DNA of 64,000 nt from assembly GCA_041859045.1 (NCBI GenBank), contig JBHELB010000011.1, positions 18,711-82,710 on the forward strand. The letters are read 5' to 3'. The notes below the pieces were generated by a model that was given only the letters and a program-made list of their open reading frames with translations, was not told the origin of the DNA and ran no database searches. Both the position numbers and the translations under genes were made by a program. Origin of the DNA: JBHELB01 sp041859045 (GTDB lineage: Bacteria; Hydrogenedentota; Hydrogenedentia; Hydrogenedentales; SLHB01). Shown piece by piece: positions 36,701 to 44,059 of this stretch. How positions within the stretch are numbered: position 1 is the first letter of the stretch; each line of letters opens with the position of its first letter.

Positions 36701-36845
36701 CGGTGTGGCGTCCATCGGCGGCTTGGCGATTTCCGCCGTCTTGACCTTGTTGATCGTCCCGGTACTGTACGAACTCTTTACGCGCAAGAACGGCGAGGGC
36801 ACTACACCCAGTCCCCCGACGCCACCGAGCGATCGGCACACCTAA
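33729..36845 (+). CDS. RND-family transporter (HAE1-like) without the usual proton-relay residues
   Basis: 1038 residues, normal RND length, with twelve membrane helices and two large periplasmic loops. The start MSLTNFAVRRPVAMATIVLAL is typical. In AcrB the relay uses Asp407, Asp408 (TM4) and Lys940 (TM10). Here the aligned residues are Thr399 and Asn400 (GILVTNSIVVIENI) and Asn929 (GVVVNNAILIMD). The family fold is intact, so the protein is probably functional but energised or gated differently. It forms an operon with TetR and the adaptor. Confidence 0.93.
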   Translation: MSLTNFAVRRPVAMATIVLALILLGANSYRKLGLESMPKMDLPYITVVTVYPGASPQEVETDVAKRIEDAVVSIDGLKHVTSSCMENACQTLLEFNLGVDVDVAANDVRDKLNLIQADLPEDAETPKVLKFDVNAVPIINLALLGDKSIDDLFDYADNTLKDRLSTIPGVAEVQLIGGSKREVEVLIDRAKLAARGLTALNIVQALEQGVTKIPSGRVRDAGAEYSVKFDAEFSSIEHIGSLQIANQDGQRCYLSDVAEVRMGAEEQRQAAFLDGRPCIAIRVVKKADANAVKLVGLVRAAYTPIKETLPEGMQLEWVTDDGEHIQASVDSAWSNIIQGILLTAAILFLFLYNWRSTLIVAITMPITIVIGFFFMQLLGYTLNLSTLLSIGLSIGILVTNSIVVIENIVHRLDIDPTPKEAARIGSGEVLVAVAASAITNVVVLFPIGSMSSRVGQFFEPFAYTMVAVTIVSLFISFTVTPILASLLLKKKQPGAKVTLLERVEARWNRMFERLEDGYGRLIHFLAMHRIAGIAVILCSLLLLVHSFSLLPKIGMSFVKDEDRGRIFVKLEYPTRYDLANTLAAVKEVEDRLKTVPTLQHVLTTVGKVEGIIGQSSEGVYLAQLMLTCAKKIERTESIHDLLADVRGKLAGYPDCIVSVNIPGTIGGQNKPVEVEIAGDDFAELDQLAQKISALAQSVPGVTDVDNTVRVGKPELRIRPDRAILADLGAPATGLGMMLRGNLEGIKASTFKEGARTYDIRVKLAEEEGRNQVEQFLFPGMPGNPVNLTAIANVENTLAPVQVTRSDKRRVSKVFGNLVGSTPLGTAVQNLDALVKSENLLPSGYAIRYAGMYEVMQEGNEQFLEAGIIAILLTYLTLAALLESFTQPFIILVTLPLALVGIIYALFITGESLSMFALLGSVMLIGVVVNNAILIMDRVNQHRAEGAPPRKAMELAAKDELRPIVMITLAAVLGMWPLATGTGLGSENRVGIGVASIGGLAISAVLTLLIVPVLYELFTRKNGEGTTPSPPTPPSDRHT

Positions 36846-36857
36846 TTTCTACCCAGA

Positions 36858-36907
36858 GAGGCCGGGCGCATTCCCCCCTACCCCCAACTCCCCCCGCGCC
36901 CGGCCTC
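36858..36907. terminator. Strong hairpin after the RND gene, possible terminator
   Basis: GAGGCCGGGCGC (36858-36869) and GCGCCCGGCCTC (36896-36907) are perfect 12-base complements around a C-rich 26-base loop. No T tract follows, so termination efficiency is uncertain. It separates the RND and rex operons. Confidence 0.5.
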
Positions 36908-36936
36908 CCCCCATAAACCTCGCCTCCGACAGCGAT

Positions 36937-36965
36937 TTGACAACGGCGATTTCTCGTGGCACAAT
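36937..36965 (+). promoter_or_regulatory. Promoter of the rex-hydrogenase operon
   Basis: TTGACA (36937-36942), 17-base spacer, CACAAT (36960-36965) with an upstream TG at 36957-36958 (extended -10). Transcription would start near 36972, inside the first operator palindrome. Confidence 0.7.
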
Positions 36966-36999
36966 ATCGAGAAAGTTTTCTCGATAAAATTTTCTCGAT
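36966..36999. promoter_or_regulatory. Two overlapping palindromes, probable Rex operator
   Basis: Site 1: TCGAGAAA-gt-TTTCTCGA (36967-36984), a perfect 8-2-8 palindrome. Site 2: TCGATAAAATTTTCTCGA (36981-36998), one mismatch. The two share TCGA. A further half-site TTTCTCG is at 36950-36956. They cover the start of transcription and lie 14 bases before the rex start codon. The length and A/T centre match Rex operators, but the usual TTGTGA...TCACAA ends are replaced by TCGAGA...TCTCGA. Confidence 0.6.
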
Positions 37000-37012
37000 T
37001 ATGGAGGTGGCT

Positions 37013-37714
37013 ATGACGGAATCGCAGCTCGGAAATGAGTCCGGCATCAAACGGATTCCGGAACCGACCCTCCGTCGGCTTCCCGCCTACCACCACTTCC
37101 TCAAGAGCCTCCAGGCCCGAGGGCGCGAGGTGGTGTCGTGCAGTCATATCGGCGCTCAACTTCGCCTCGACCCCACCCAAGTTCGCAAGGACCTCGCGGC
37201 GACAGGCATCACGGGACGCCCAAAGGTTGGCTACCCCGTTGCGGCGCTGGTGGATTCTATTGAGCAGTTTCTCGGCTGGAAAAACGTGACGGATGCCTTC
37301 GTAGTGGGCGTAGGCAGCCTCGGCACGGCCCTGCTGCACCACCAGTCCTTCAGCCGCTACGGGCTCAACCTGGTGGCGGCCTTCGACAAAGACCCGGCGA
37401 AGATCGGTACCGTCGTCCACGGCCGGGAAGTGCTGCCGGTCGAAAAACTGCCGTCGCTGGCGCTACGCATGCACACCCGCATTGGCATCATCACCACCCC
37501 GCCCGAGGGCGCCCAGGAAACGGCGGACCTGATGGTAGCGGGAGGTATTCGGGCGATCTGGAACTTCGCGCCAACGGCGCTGACGGTTCCCGAAACTGTG
37601 ATCGTGCAACACGAGGACCTCTTTGCAAGCTTTGCGGTCCTTTCCAACAAACTCAAAGGCGCGCTGGGGCCAGTCCCCGCGCCGGGATGGGAGGTAGTAC
37701 ATGACAATCGCTGA
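37013..37714 (+). CDS. rex: Redox-sensing transcriptional repressor Rex
   Basis: 233 residues. An N-terminal winged helix (PTLRRLPAYHHFLKSL, LRLDPTQVRKDLAATG) is followed by a Rossmann domain with GVGSLGTALLHH. The C-terminal helix is swapped between subunits. Rex binds DNA when NADH is low relative to NAD+ and releases it when NADH rises, so fermentative and hydrogenase genes turn on under reducing conditions. The ATG at 37013 follows GGAGGTGG; ATG codons at 36956 and 37001 are in frame but less likely. It overlaps hydC by 14 bases, and its probable operator lies directly upstream. Confidence 0.95.
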   Translation: MTESQLGNESGIKRIPEPTLRRLPAYHHFLKSLQARGREVVSCSHIGAQLRLDPTQVRKDLAATGITGRPKVGYPVAALVDSIEQFLGWKNVTDAFVVGVGSLGTALLHHQSFSRYGLNLVAAFDKDPAKIGTVVHGREVLPVEKLPSLALRMHTRIGIITTPPEGAQETADLMVAGGIRAIWNFAPTALTVPETVIVQHEDLFASFAVLSNKLKGALGPVPAPGWEVVHDNR

Positions 37715-38213
37715 GACGCCCACGACCGAAGCCGCCCCACAGAAATTCAATGAGGTCTGTGAGATTTTGGACCGCTTTCAGAACGATTCGGCCAAGCTGA
37801 TCCCGATTCTGCAGGCTGTGCAAGAGGTCTACCGCTACCTTCCCCAGGAAGTGCTGGCGTACATCGCGACCGCCCTCGGCATCCCCCCTGCGCGGGTGTT
37901 CGGCGTGGCCACGTTCTACGCCCACTTCGCGTTGACGCCCAAAGGCAAATACGTCATCCGCCTATGCGACGGCACCGCGTGCCACGTCAAGCGGTCGTCG
38001 GGGATCCTCGATGCGCTCCGTCGCCGTCTGGGACTCGACGAGAACAACCCCACGACGCCCGACCAATTGTTCACCGTCGAGACGGTGGCGTGTCTCGGGG
38101 CCTGCGGTTTGGCCCCTGTAATGCTGATCAACGACACCGTGCACGGCCAAGTGACGCCGGACATGGCCGTCGAATTGGTGGATGAGATTCTCGCCGCGGA
38201 GGAAGTGCAATGA
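37701..38213 (+). CDS. hydC: Bifurcating [FeFe] hydrogenase subunit HydC (NuoE-like, [2Fe-2S])
   Basis: 170 residues. A thioredoxin-like [2Fe-2S] domain with cysteine pairs CDGTACHVK and CLGACGLAP follows a helical N-terminus (ILQAVQEVYRYLPQEVLAYI). It passes electrons within a trimeric NADH/ferredoxin-dependent hydrogenase. The start follows GGAGG, and the stop overlaps hydB by four bases (ATGA), so the subunits are translationally coupled. Confidence 0.94.
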   Translation: MTIAETPTTEAAPQKFNEVCEILDRFQNDSAKLIPILQAVQEVYRYLPQEVLAYIATALGIPPARVFGVATFYAHFALTPKGKYVIRLCDGTACHVKRSSGILDALRRRLGLDENNPTTPDQLFTVETVACLGACGLAPVMLINDTVHGQVTPDMAVELVDEILAAEEVQ

Positions 38214-40120
38214 CCATCACAGGAACGAACCTGAATCTTGAACAGACGGCGCAGAACTACGCACGGGCCGCCGCGCAGACCACCCGCCGGGTTATCGTAT
38301 GCGCCGGCACGGGTTGCGTGGCCAATGGCGCGCTGCGGGTCTACAACGCCCTGACGCGCGCGATCGACGCGGCGGGCCTTAACGCCATTACCGAACTCCG
38401 CACAGAAGAAGGCGAGAACAACCACGGCGCATGGGTATCAAAAAGCGGCTGCCAAGGGTTCTGCCAGATGGGGCCGCTGGTCACCATCGAGCCGGACGGC
38501 CTCCTGTACGTTCGCGTGAAAGAAGAGGACGTAGAAGAAATTGTCTCGCAGACCCTGCGCGATCGCCAAGTTGTGGAACGCCTGCTCTACGTCGATCCCG
38601 CCACGGAGACCGCGTGCCGCGGTACGTCGGAAATTCCGTTCTACACGCGGCAATCCCGCACGGTGCTCAAAGCCTGCGGCGAAGTCGATCCCGACGACCT
38701 GCGCGCGTACATCCACGCGGACGGGTACATCGCGGCACAGCGGGCCTATCTTGATCTCTCGCCCGAGGTCATCTGCGAGGAAATCACGCTCAGCGGCCTG
38801 CGGGGACGGGGCGGCGGCGGGTTTCCTACGGGCCGCAAGTGGGATTTGACCCGCCAACAACCTGGCCCCAAGAAATACGTGATCTGCAACGGTGACGAAG
38901 GCGATCCTGGCGCGTTTATGGACCGCAGCGTGATGGAAGGCAATCCGCATAGCGTCATCGAGGGCATTCTGATCGCGGCGCGCGCCATCGGCGCGGACGA
39001 AGCCTACGTCTACGTGCGGGCCGAGTATCCGCTGGCCGTGCAGCGTGTGCGCCGCGCAGTGGAAGAGGCCACAGCGGCGGGTATTCTCGGCGACGATGTG
39101 TTTGGCTCTGGACAACGCCTCACCTGTCACGTAATGGAAGGCGCGGGTGCGTTTGTGTGCGGCGAAGAGACGGCCCTGATCGCCTCGATCGAGGGTAAGC
39201 GCGGCATGCCCACGCCGAAGCCGCCCTTCCCCGCACAAAAAGGCCTCTGGGGCAAACCGACCGTCATCAACAACGTCGAGACGCTGGCATCCATCCCGCT
39301 GATCTTGCGTATGGGCGCGGGCGAATTTCGCCGCCTGGGCACGCAGGGTTCGCCCGGCACCAAGACGTTCGCCCTGACCGGCCACGTTGCGAACACCGGC
39401 CTAATCGAGGTGCCGTTCGGCGTCACGCTACGCGAGGTCGTGTTCAACATCGGCGGCGGCGTGACCGACGACCGCGGCGCGATTCGCCCTGAGAACTTCA
39501 AAGCCGTGCAGATCGGCGGTCCGTCCGGTGGTTGCCTCACCGCAGAACACCTTGATCTGCCGCTCGACTTCGACTCGTTGCGCGGCATTGGCGCGATGGT
39601 CGGATCGGGCGGGCTCGTGGTCATGAACACCGGCACGTGCATGGTCAAAATGGCGCGGTTCTTCATGCAGTTCACGCAGAACGAGTCGTGCGGCAAATGC
39701 GTGCCCTGCCGCGAGGGCACGAAGCAGATGCTCCGACTACTCGACCAGATCATCGACGGGACCGCGACCGAGGACACGTTGACGCTGCTCGAGAAACTCG
39801 CGGTGACCGTGCAGAAAGCGTCGCTGTGTGGTTTGGGAAAGACCGCGCCGAACCCGGTGCTCTCCACATTTCGCCACTTCCGCGCGGAACTTGAGGCCCA
39901 CGTGCATCAGCGGCGTTGCCCGGCGGGTGTGTGCGCGGCGCTCGTCGACTACAGCATTGACGGCGCGAAATGCACGTCGTGCGGCCTTTGCGCGTTCAAA
40001 TGTCCCGTTGAGGCGATTAGCGGCAGCAAGACCGAGCCCTATCGAATTGACGACGCCGCCTGCATCCGCTGCGGCGAATGCATCCGAAGCTGTAACAGCG
40101 ACGCGATCGTGAGGAGTTGA
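38210..40120 (+). CDS. hydB: Bifurcating [FeFe] hydrogenase subunit HydB (NuoF-like, FMN/NADH)
   Basis: 636 residues in three parts. An N-terminal thioredoxin-like [2Fe-2S] domain (CAGTGCVANGA, SGCQGFCQMGP) is followed by a NuoF body with the FMN/NADH segment GRGGGGFPTGRKWDL and the 4Fe-4S motif SCGKCVPCREGTKQML. The C-terminal 2[4Fe-4S] ferredoxin domain shows CTSCGLCAFKCPVEAI and CIRCGECIRSC. This is the layout of HydB/HndC proteins in which FMN splits electron pairs between NAD+ and ferredoxin. It overlaps hydC by four bases and ends two bases before hydA. Confidence 0.95.
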   Translation: MTITGTNLNLEQTAQNYARAAAQTTRRVIVCAGTGCVANGALRVYNALTRAIDAAGLNAITELRTEEGENNHGAWVSKSGCQGFCQMGPLVTIEPDGLLYVRVKEEDVEEIVSQTLRDRQVVERLLYVDPATETACRGTSEIPFYTRQSRTVLKACGEVDPDDLRAYIHADGYIAAQRAYLDLSPEVICEEITLSGLRGRGGGGFPTGRKWDLTRQQPGPKKYVICNGDEGDPGAFMDRSVMEGNPHSVIEGILIAARAIGADEAYVYVRAEYPLAVQRVRRAVEEATAAGILGDDVFGSGQRLTCHVMEGAGAFVCGEETALIASIEGKRGMPTPKPPFPAQKGLWGKPTVINNVETLASIPLILRMGAGEFRRLGTQGSPGTKTFALTGHVANTGLIEVPFGVTLREVVFNIGGGVTDDRGAIRPENFKAVQIGGPSGGCLTAEHLDLPLDFDSLRGIGAMVGSGGLVVMNTGTCMVKMARFFMQFTQNESCGKCVPCREGTKQMLRLLDQIIDGTATEDTLTLLEKLAVTVQKASLCGLGKTAPNPVLSTFRHFRAELEAHVHQRRCPAGVCAALVDYSIDGAKCTSCGLCAFKCPVEAISGSKTEPYRIDDAACIRCGECIRSCNSDAIVRS

Positions 40121-40122
40121 CC

Positions 40123-42297
40123 ATGAACGACAATCAGACAATGACGATCGATGGACGCGCAGTCCCGATTGACGGCGAGCGGAACCTTCTCGAAATCATC
40201 CGCAAGAGCGGAATCGACATTCCGACGTTCTGTTACCACAGCGAACTGAGCGTCTACGGCGCATGCCGCTTATGCCTGGTGGATGTCGAAGGGCGCGGCG
40301 TCGTGGCGTCGTGTTCTCAGCCGCCGGAGGCGGGGCTTGTTGTGCGCACGTCGACGGAGGAAATCCGCGAAATGCGCCGCATGACCATCGAACTGCTCTT
40401 AGCCGACCACGACAAGAGCTGTCCCACCTGCCCGAAAAGCGCGGCGTGCCGTCTTCAGGACCTTGCGCGGCGGCTCGGCGTGGACAAGGTGCGCTTCGGC
40501 ACAACCCGCGCGCCTCAGGCGGTGGACGCTTCGAGCCCGTCGCTCGTCCGCGATCCGAACAAATGCGTGCTGTGCGGCGATTGCGTGCGGGTGTGCGCGG
40601 AGATTCAGGGAATCGGGGCAATAGACTTCGCCCATCGCGGCGCGCAGGCGACGGTGTTGCCCGCCTTCGGCAAAGATCTGAACGCGGTGGAATGCGTCTA
40701 CTGCGGCCAGTGCGCGCGGGTATGTCCCACGGGCGCGCTGACGCCCAAACCGGACATCGACCCGGTGTGGAACGCGTTGCACAACCCCCAAAAGAAGGTG
40801 GTGGCGCAGATCGCTCCGGCCGTGCGCGTGGCCATCGGCGAGGCATTTGGCATGGCGCCCGGCGCGGTGACCACGGGCCAAATCGCCACGGCGCTTAAGC
40901 GAATGGGATTCGATCGCGTCTTCGATACGTCGTTCACGGCGGACCTAACGGTGATCGAAGAGGCCAACGAGTTCCTTCAACGCAAGGAAAAAGGCGAGCG
41001 GCTCCCGCAATTCACCTCCTGCTGTCCGGGATGGGTGAAGTACGCGGAGCAATACTACCCGAGCCTTCTGCCGAACCTCTCCAGTTGCCGATCCCCGCAA
41101 CAAATGTTCGGATCTCTCGCGAAAGCCACCCTCCCGAGGACTCTCGGCGTTGCGCGTGAGGATCTCGTCGTGGTGTCCATCATGCCGTGCACGGCAAAAA
41201 AGGCCGAGGCGGCGATGAGCAAGTTCCGCACGGACAACACACCGGATGTGGACTTTGTGCTCACCACGCAGGAATTGGCGCGCATGATCGAAGAAGCCGG
41301 CCTCGATTTCGCGCGGCTGGAGCCCAGTTCGCTGGATCTGCCGTTCGGGTTCAAGACGGGCGCGGGCGTCATTTTCGGCAATACCGGCGGCGTGACGGAA
41401 GCGGTGCTGCGCTATGCAGCCCGCACGCTGACGCAACAAGAACTCGAGAACGTGGAATTCCATGACGTGCGCGGCGAGGAAGGGCTCCGCGAGGCCACTA
41501 TCAGCGTCGGCGGCACGACGCTGAAGCTCGCTATCGTCCACGGACTTGCCCACGCCCAGCGCGTGGCGGACCGCATTGCACAAGGCCAGTGCGACTACGA
41601 CTTGGTCGAGGTTATGGCGTGTCCGGGCGGATGCGTGGGCGGCGCGGGCCAGCCGATTCCGCGGCATGAGGCAGACCGCCGCCTACGCGCGCAGGGGTTG
41701 TATAATGCCGATCGGATGCTGGAGCTGCACAGCGCTGAGGCCAATCCGTACGTCACCGAGTGCTACAATGAGTGCTTGGGCAAGGTGGGCAGCGAAAAGG
41801 CGCACGCCTTGTTGCACACGCACTACCGCAACCGGCGCCGCATTAAGGACACCACGATTTCGCTGGTTTCGGGGAAGAACCTCGAGAAGCTGACCGTGAG
41901 CGTCTGCTTGGGCACGAGTTGCCACGTGCGCGGCGCGGGCAATCTGTTGCAGCAGCTTGTGCAGTACGTCGAGGAAAATGGGCTGCAGAACTACGTCGAC
42001 GTGAAGGCCACGTTCTGTTATGAACGCTGCGATCGCGGCCCCACGGTCCGCATCGAGAACACCGTTATCGAGAAATGCACGCTCGAAAAGGCCTGCGAGG
42101 CGCTCGACCGCGAAGTGGAATCGCTGCTCGAGTGCTACACGCCCGCGGAAGTGCGCGATGTGTTGGACCGCATTGCCAAGGAACCCGCGCAGCGTCGCCC
42201 CTCGACGCCAGAGGACTTCGAACGTCAAGTGGCGGCGGGGCTGCGCCGGTTCTTGGAGAAGCAATTGCAGGAGAAGGCCCCGGGAGGCCCTGCGTAA
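40123..42297 (+). CDS. hydA: Catalytic [FeFe] hydrogenase subunit HydA
   Basis: 724 residues; H2 evolution or oxidation at the H-cluster. N-terminal plant-type [2Fe-2S] (CYHSELSVYGACRLCLVD), a His/Cys cluster (HDKSCPTCPKSAAC), and two 4Fe-4S motifs (CVLCGDCVRVC, CVYCGQCARVCP). H-cluster motifs: TSCCPGW (298-304; Cys300 proton transfer, Cys301 ligand), MPCTAKK (Cys356) and EVMACPGGCVGG (Cys500, Cys504). A C-terminal thioredoxin-like [2Fe-2S] domain (VCLGTSCHVRG, FCYERCDRGP) is typical of the bifurcating group. The ATG at 40123 follows GAGGAG; a TTG at 40117 is the alternative. No HydE, HydF or HydG maturase gene is in the window. Confidence 0.96.
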   Translation: MNDNQTMTIDGRAVPIDGERNLLEIIRKSGIDIPTFCYHSELSVYGACRLCLVDVEGRGVVASCSQPPEAGLVVRTSTEEIREMRRMTIELLLADHDKSCPTCPKSAACRLQDLARRLGVDKVRFGTTRAPQAVDASSPSLVRDPNKCVLCGDCVRVCAEIQGIGAIDFAHRGAQATVLPAFGKDLNAVECVYCGQCARVCPTGALTPKPDIDPVWNALHNPQKKVVAQIAPAVRVAIGEAFGMAPGAVTTGQIATALKRMGFDRVFDTSFTADLTVIEEANEFLQRKEKGERLPQFTSCCPGWVKYAEQYYPSLLPNLSSCRSPQQMFGSLAKATLPRTLGVAREDLVVVSIMPCTAKKAEAAMSKFRTDNTPDVDFVLTTQELARMIEEAGLDFARLEPSSLDLPFGFKTGAGVIFGNTGGVTEAVLRYAARTLTQQELENVEFHDVRGEEGLREATISVGGTTLKLAIVHGLAHAQRVADRIAQGQCDYDLVEVMACPGGCVGGAGQPIPRHEADRRLRAQGLYNADRMLELHSAEANPYVTECYNECLGKVGSEKAHALLHTHYRNRRRIKDTTISLVSGKNLEKLTVSVCLGTSCHVRGAGNLLQQLVQYVEENGLQNYVDVKATFCYERCDRGPTVRIENTVIEKCTLEKACEALDREVESLLECYTPAEVRDVLDRIAKEPAQRRPSTPEDFERQVAAGLRRFLEKQLQEKAPGGPA

Positions 42298-42309
42298 AGA
42301 GGTAACGCC

Positions 42310-44052
42310 ATGGACGCTCCGCAGAAAGCTGGACAGGTCGTCTTCACAAACCGCGCACGCTGCCGCGACTGCTATCGCTGTCTGCGCGCATGCCCGGTCA
42401 AGGCGATTCGCATGCACAAGGGACAAGCCTTTGTCGTGTGGGAACGGTGCATCTCGTGCGGCACGTGTATTCGCGAATGTCCGCAGCACGCGAAAACCTT
42501 CCGCCGCGACGTGGAGCGGGCGGCACGCCTGATCGCGTCCGGCGCGAAGACCGCCGCCAGCATTGCGCCGTCGTTCGCCGCCGCGTTCAGCGAGTGGGAG
42601 CAAAAGCGGTTGCCCGCCGCGCTGCGACGCCTGGGCTTCCGGCACGTCGCGGAGACGTCGATCGGCGCGTTTGCTGTCGCGCAGGAGACCGCGAACGTGG
42701 TCAACGCGCACGACGGCCGCCCGCATGTCTGCACGGCGTGCCCGGCGGTGGTCAGTTACGTGGAGCGTTACCATCCCGATCTGGTCTCCAGCCTCGTGCC
42801 CGTGGTGTCGCCGATGACCGCCCACGGTCGCCACATCAAGCACATGCTCGGGCCGGACACCAAGGTCGTGTTTATCGGACCTTGTGTTGCGAAGAAGGAA
42901 GAGCTGGCACGTGAGGAGGCCGCGGGAGCGGTCGAATGCGTGTTGACCTTCGCGGAACTGCGTGACTGGCTCGAAGAACAGCAGATCGATCTGTCGCAAT
43001 GCGAAGAGAGCGACTTTGATGAGAAGCCTGCGGGGGATGCGCGCTATTTCCCGTTGCCGGGCGGGCTGGCGCGCACGGCGGCGTTGCACACAGACTATCT
43101 CGACCTCGATTGCATCCCCGTGAGCGGGGTCGAGGATCTGCGTCAAGCCCTCGACAGCGTTCGGCGCACGCGGCGCGGCGTGTTGGTAGAACCGTTGTTT
43201 TGCGCGCAAGGCTGCGTAAACGGCCCGGGCATCGGCGCGGACAGCAACGTGTTCGACCGACGCGGCGAGGTGATCGAGTATGCGGAGGCGAACCCCGGCG
43301 TATGTACGAACGCGCGCCCTCCGGCCGATTTGCGCGCCTGTTTCTCTGCACTACCGATTGAGCCGCTGCAGCCGTTTTCGGAGGAGGATATCGCTTCTGT
43401 GCTACGCCGCACGGGAAAGGCCAATCCCGACGATCAGCTCAATTGCGGGGCGTGCGGTTATTCGAGTTGCCGCGAGAAGGCGATCGCGGTGCTGCAAGGC
43501 ATGGCCGAACCCGAGATGTGCATCCCCTATATGCGGCGCCTGGCGGAACAGCGCACCGATCGCATCATCGAGACCAGTCCGAACGGCATCGTGCTGCTGG
43601 ATGAGCGCCTCAATCTCCTCGGCATGAACCCCGCATTCAAAAATTTCTTCATGTGCTCGGACGCGGTACTTGGCAAGCCGATCTCGTATCTGATGGATCC
43701 CGCACTCTTCGAGCAGTTGCTTCACGGCGAGAAGGAACTCATCGAGACGACGGTGCGGCACGAGAAGTACAACCTCATCTGCCACCAACTCCTGTATGCG
43801 CTGCGAGAAGAGCGACAGTTCGTGGGCATTTTCGTAAACATCACGCGCTCCCAGGCAAGCGAGAAACAACTCGAGCGTCTGCGCTCGGACACCGTGCGCC
43901 AAGCAAAGGATCTCATGGAGCATCAGGTCTTGGTGGCGCAACAAATGGCGCAGTTCCTGGGCGAAAGCACCGCGCGCAGTGAGGAATTGGTGCGCAATCT
44001 CATCAACCTGGCCACAGAAAAGCCCAAAACGCCCGGCGATCATTGGATGTGA
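42310..44052 (+). CDS. hydS: Sensory-type [FeFe] hydrogenase with PAS domain (HydS)
   Basis: 580 residues. Two N-terminal 4Fe-4S motifs (CRDCYRCLRACP, CISCGTCIRECP) are followed by a reduced H-domain. Its motifs are VCTACPAVVSYV (Cys144 ligand; Ala143 where active enzymes have the proton-transfer Cys), GPCVAKKEE (Cys192) and LFCAQGCVNGPG (Cys298, Cys302). Next come another Fe-S motif (CGACGYSSC...C) and a PAS domain (about 418-510), ending in a coiled-coil-like helix. This is the group C architecture, thought to sense H2 or redox state rather than turn over rapidly. There is no kinase or DNA-binding domain, so the output must be through a partner; the next gene, 7 bases away, is a phosphatase. 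Confidence 0.93.
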   Translation: MDAPQKAGQVVFTNRARCRDCYRCLRACPVKAIRMHKGQAFVVWERCISCGTCIRECPQHAKTFRRDVERAARLIASGAKTAASIAPSFAAAFSEWEQKRLPAALRRLGFRHVAETSIGAFAVAQETANVVNAHDGRPHVCTACPAVVSYVERYHPDLVSSLVPVVSPMTAHGRHIKHMLGPDTKVVFIGPCVAKKEELAREEAAGAVECVLTFAELRDWLEEQQIDLSQCEESDFDEKPAGDARYFPLPGGLARTAALHTDYLDLDCIPVSGVEDLRQALDSVRRTRRGVLVEPLFCAQGCVNGPGIGADSNVFDRRGEVIEYAEANPGVCTNARPPADLRACFSALPIEPLQPFSEEDIASVLRRTGKANPDDQLNCGACGYSSCREKAIAVLQGMAEPEMCIPYMRRLAEQRTDRIIETSPNGIVLLDERLNLLGMNPAFKNFFMCSDAVLGKPISYLMDPALFEQLLHGEKELIETTVRHEKYNLICHQLLYALREERQFVGIFVNITRSQASEKQLERLRSDTVRQAKDLMEHQVLVAQQMAQFLGESTARSEELVRNLINLATEKPKTPGDHWM

Positions 44053-44059
44053 GGCGGCG

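Noticed and set aside
36938..36999. The TTTTCTCGA repeats upstream of rex as a transcription terminator of the RND operon
   Set aside because: They lie downstream of the rex promoter hexamers, have A/T-rich arms with a two-base centre, and no T tract follows.
41683..43209. 508-codon open frame antisense to the hydrogenase genes
   Set aside because: GC-rich genes leave long antisense frames open. It has no ribosome site or recognisable motif, and the sense strand is clearly coding. The same applies to long frames at 2014-2952, 17934-19061, 23889-25025, 38438-39385 and 44003-45121.
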